Source: SZUA-430 sp040080835
GTDB taxonomy: Bacteria > Pseudomonadota > Alphaproteobacteria > Micropepsales > Micropepsaceae
Reading direction: 5' to 3'
Length of the DNA: 64,000 bases
NCBI GenBank assembly: GCA_040080835.1
Contig: JBEBHP010000011.1
Span: 107,437-171,436, forward strand
Position 1 is the first letter of the stretch, and each line of letters starts with the position of its first letter. Under the pieces are notes generated by a model. The model did not search any database. It saw only the letters and a list, made by a program, of their open reading frames with translations, and was not told the origin of the DNA. Of this stretch, positions 62,556 to 64,000 are shown one piece after another. Position numbers and translations under genes: made by a program.

Positions 62556-64000
62556 TCACCAGATCCGGACACGCTTGTCGCTTTCAAGGAAGAGTTTGGC
62601 TCCCGGTTTGACCCCGAACGCGTCGTACCACTGGTCCATGTTCCTGACCGTGCCATTGGCCCTGAACTCACCCGGCGAATGCGGATCAGACACGACCTGA
62701 TTGCGCAGCGCCTCTTCGCGAATGAGCTGGCGCCATATCTGTCCGAACCCAAGGAAGAACCTCTGAATGCCCGTGAAGCCTTCAATTACAGGCGGCTCTT
62801 TGCCGTTCAGCGAAATCTTGTAGGCTTCAAGTGAAACGTTCAGCCCGCCAAGGTCTCCAATATTCTCGCCCAGCGTCAGGCGACCGTTCACAAACAGGCC
62901 CGGCAGCGCTTCAAACTTCGAGTACTGGTCCGCAAGTTTGTCGCCAAGCTCCTTGAACTTGGCCTCGTCATCCGCGTTCCACCACTTCCGGAAGACACCA
63001 TTCTCGTCAGACTTCGAACCCTGGTCGTCAAATCCGTGCCCCATCTCGTGGCCGATGACAGCGCCGATACCGCCATAGTTGATTGCGGGATCAGCATTGA
63101 CGTCAAAGAACGGTGGCTGAAGGATCGCCGCCGGAAACACGATCTCGTTCCAGACCGAGCTGTAATAGGCGTTGACAGTCTGTGGAGCCATTCCCCACTC
63201 GGCCCGGTTGGCGGGATTGGCAAGGCGCCGGAGATCGCGTTCGCGGTTGAATGCCTGTTCGCGTTTGCGGTTGCCGAACGCGTCGCCAGCAACGATGTCG
63301 AGCTTTGAATAATCACGCCAGGCATCTGGGTATCCGATCTTGACATTGATCTTCTCGAGTTTGCGCAGAGCTGCAACCTTGGTTTCTTCGCTCATCCAGG
63401 ACAGCTTCTTGATCCGCTCCTTGTAGGCCGCACGCAGGTTCTCAACCAGCTTGCCAACTGCGGCCTTGGCCTGAGGCGTGAAATTCTTGCGCACATAAAG
63501 CTGGCCGACCGCCTCACCCATCGGCGCATTGAACGGCGTTCCAGACATGGCCGTCACCGCCCGCTTCCAGCGCTCGCGCTGCTCGGGCTGGCCCGTAACT
63601 GTGCGCCCGTTGAAATCAAACGACGCATCATCAAGTGCCTTTGGCAGAATGTCCGATGCATTGTTGAAGTAGTGAAACGTCAGATAGGCCCGCCACAGTT
63701 TCACATCCGTCTCGCGGAACAATTTTGCAAGCGCCTGCACGGCGTCGACCTGTGACAGGATGAAGAAGTCCTGGGACGGCGCGCCGAATGACTCCAGCCC
63801 CGCGCTCCATGGAAACTCCGGAGCAAAGCTCTCGAGCTCTGCGCGCGTTTTCGGATTGTAGGTAAGGTCACGGTTGCGCGACTTGTCCCGTGGCCAGTGC
63901 AGCTCCGCAATCTTTGTCTCAAGCTTGATGATGTCGTCGGCGACCTCGTCGTCATCGCCAATGCCCGCAAACTTCAGCATTGTCTGGATATAGGTCCGGT
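62556..64000 (-). CDS. M13 family zinc metallopeptidase (5' end outside window)
   Basis: Reading on the minus strand from the window edge, 481 residues are visible and the start lies beyond. The active site is in VIGHEMGHGFDDQGS (HExxH) with the third ligand Glu in ENIGDLGG; VNAYYSSVWNEIVFPAAILQPP is the NAYY motif of neprilysin-like M13 enzymes. The C-terminus ends KRVRIW, the usual VRVW-type end. It is a secreted or periplasmic oligopeptidase. The N-terminal signal cannot be judged. Confidence 0.9.
   Translation of the reverse strand, partial: RTYIQTMLKFAGIGDDDEVADDIIKLETKIAELHWPRDKSRNRDLTYNPKTRAELESFAPEFPWSAGLESFGAPSQDFFILSQVDAVQALAKLFRETDVKLWRAYLTFHYFNNASDILPKALDDASFDFNGRTVTGQPEQRERWKRAVTAMSGTPFNAPMGEAVGQLYVRKNFTPQAKAAVGKLVENLRAAYKERIKKLSWMSEETKVAALRKLEKINVKIGYPDAWRDYSKLDIVAGDAFGNRKREQAFNRERDLRRLANPANRAEWGMAPQTVNAYYSSVWNEIVFPAAILQPPFFDVNADPAINYGGIGAVIGHEMGHGFDDQGSKSDENGVFRKWWNADDEAKFKELGDKLADQYSKFEALPGLFVNGRLTLGENIGDLGGLNVSLEAYKISLNGKEPPVIEGFTGIQRFFLGFGQIWRQLIREEALRNQVVSDPHSPGEFRANGTVRNMDQWYDAFGVKPGAKLFLESDKRVRIW

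Noticed and set aside
1..64000. tRNA, rRNA, CRISPR, insertion sequence or prophage
   Set aside because: No tRNA cloverleaf, spaced identical repeats, transposase or phage gene seen in any intergenic region.

Overview
The window is GC-rich chromosomal DNA from an alphaproteobacterium. The evidence is an NrsF-type anti-sigma gene beside an ECF sigma factor, a MucR/Ros regulator, DUF1491 and DUF5330 genes, Tad pilus pseudopilins, PleC-like membrane histidine kinases and an exact CtrA-type box (TTAA-N7-TTAA). Caulobacterales, Hyphomonadaceae or Parvibaculum-like relatives fit best, but the species cannot be fixed from the sequence. I see no rRNA, tRNA, CRISPR array, insertion sequence or prophage. 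Gene starts were chosen by eye from ribosome binding sites, homology and signal peptides.

Layout. 0-5 kb: the end of a DUF4139 gene, a secreted alkaline phosphatase, a TTC38-like repeat protein, and a sigma factor/NrsF pair. 5-12.8 kb: a PLP sulfur-amino-acid enzyme, a PhyH dioxygenase, a membrane metallo-beta-lactamase-fold hydrolase, a duplicated DsbA/HCCA-isomerase protein, a GST-like protein, and an AraC regulator divergent from an alkane monooxygenase (AlkB). 12.8-18.4 kb: a membrane-anchored sulfatase with its own formylglycine-generating enzyme, facing an IlvD/Edd dehydratase - CPBP protease - small membrane protein operon. 18.4-25.6 kb: TetR with a compact operator region in front of a membrane protein and an alpha/beta hydrolase, then a decarboxylase/cysteine-synthase pair divergent from a winged-helix/TPR regulator.

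25.7-33 kb: a BcsA-like PilZ protein whose glycosyltransferase part looks inactive, a 1 kb intergenic region with a strongly folded RNA candidate, and a two-gene RND efflux operon. 33-43.7 kb: a histidine kinase, small metabolic genes (GNAT, MaoC, SufE), an unrecognised Cys-containing membrane-anchored protein, GIY-YIG and MucR genes, a GH114-like secreted protein, an NhaD-type antiporter and a secreted beta/gamma-crystallin-like protein.

43.8-64 kb: a PilZ-methyltransferase with an upstream CtrA box, convergent with a membrane histidine kinase; then FadL-like, fatty acid desaturase and FAD oxidoreductase genes; DUF2306/LytTR; a Tad pseudopilin operon preceded by a ParA/ribbon-helix-helix-like pair; sodC and a GST; an OmpA porin; an amidohydrolase; and an M13 peptidase running off the end.

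Two themes recur. One is hydrophobic-substrate metabolism: AlkB, FadL-like protein, desaturase, PhyH, GSTs and RND efflux. The other is surface and cell-cycle signalling: two PilZ proteins, two hybrid-free membrane kinases, a CtrA box, Tad genes and MucR. The most promising lead for a new system is the PilZ-methyltransferase/histidine-kinase pair, which superficially resembles the PhcB/PhcS fatty-acid-methyl-ester signalling genes of Ralstonia.
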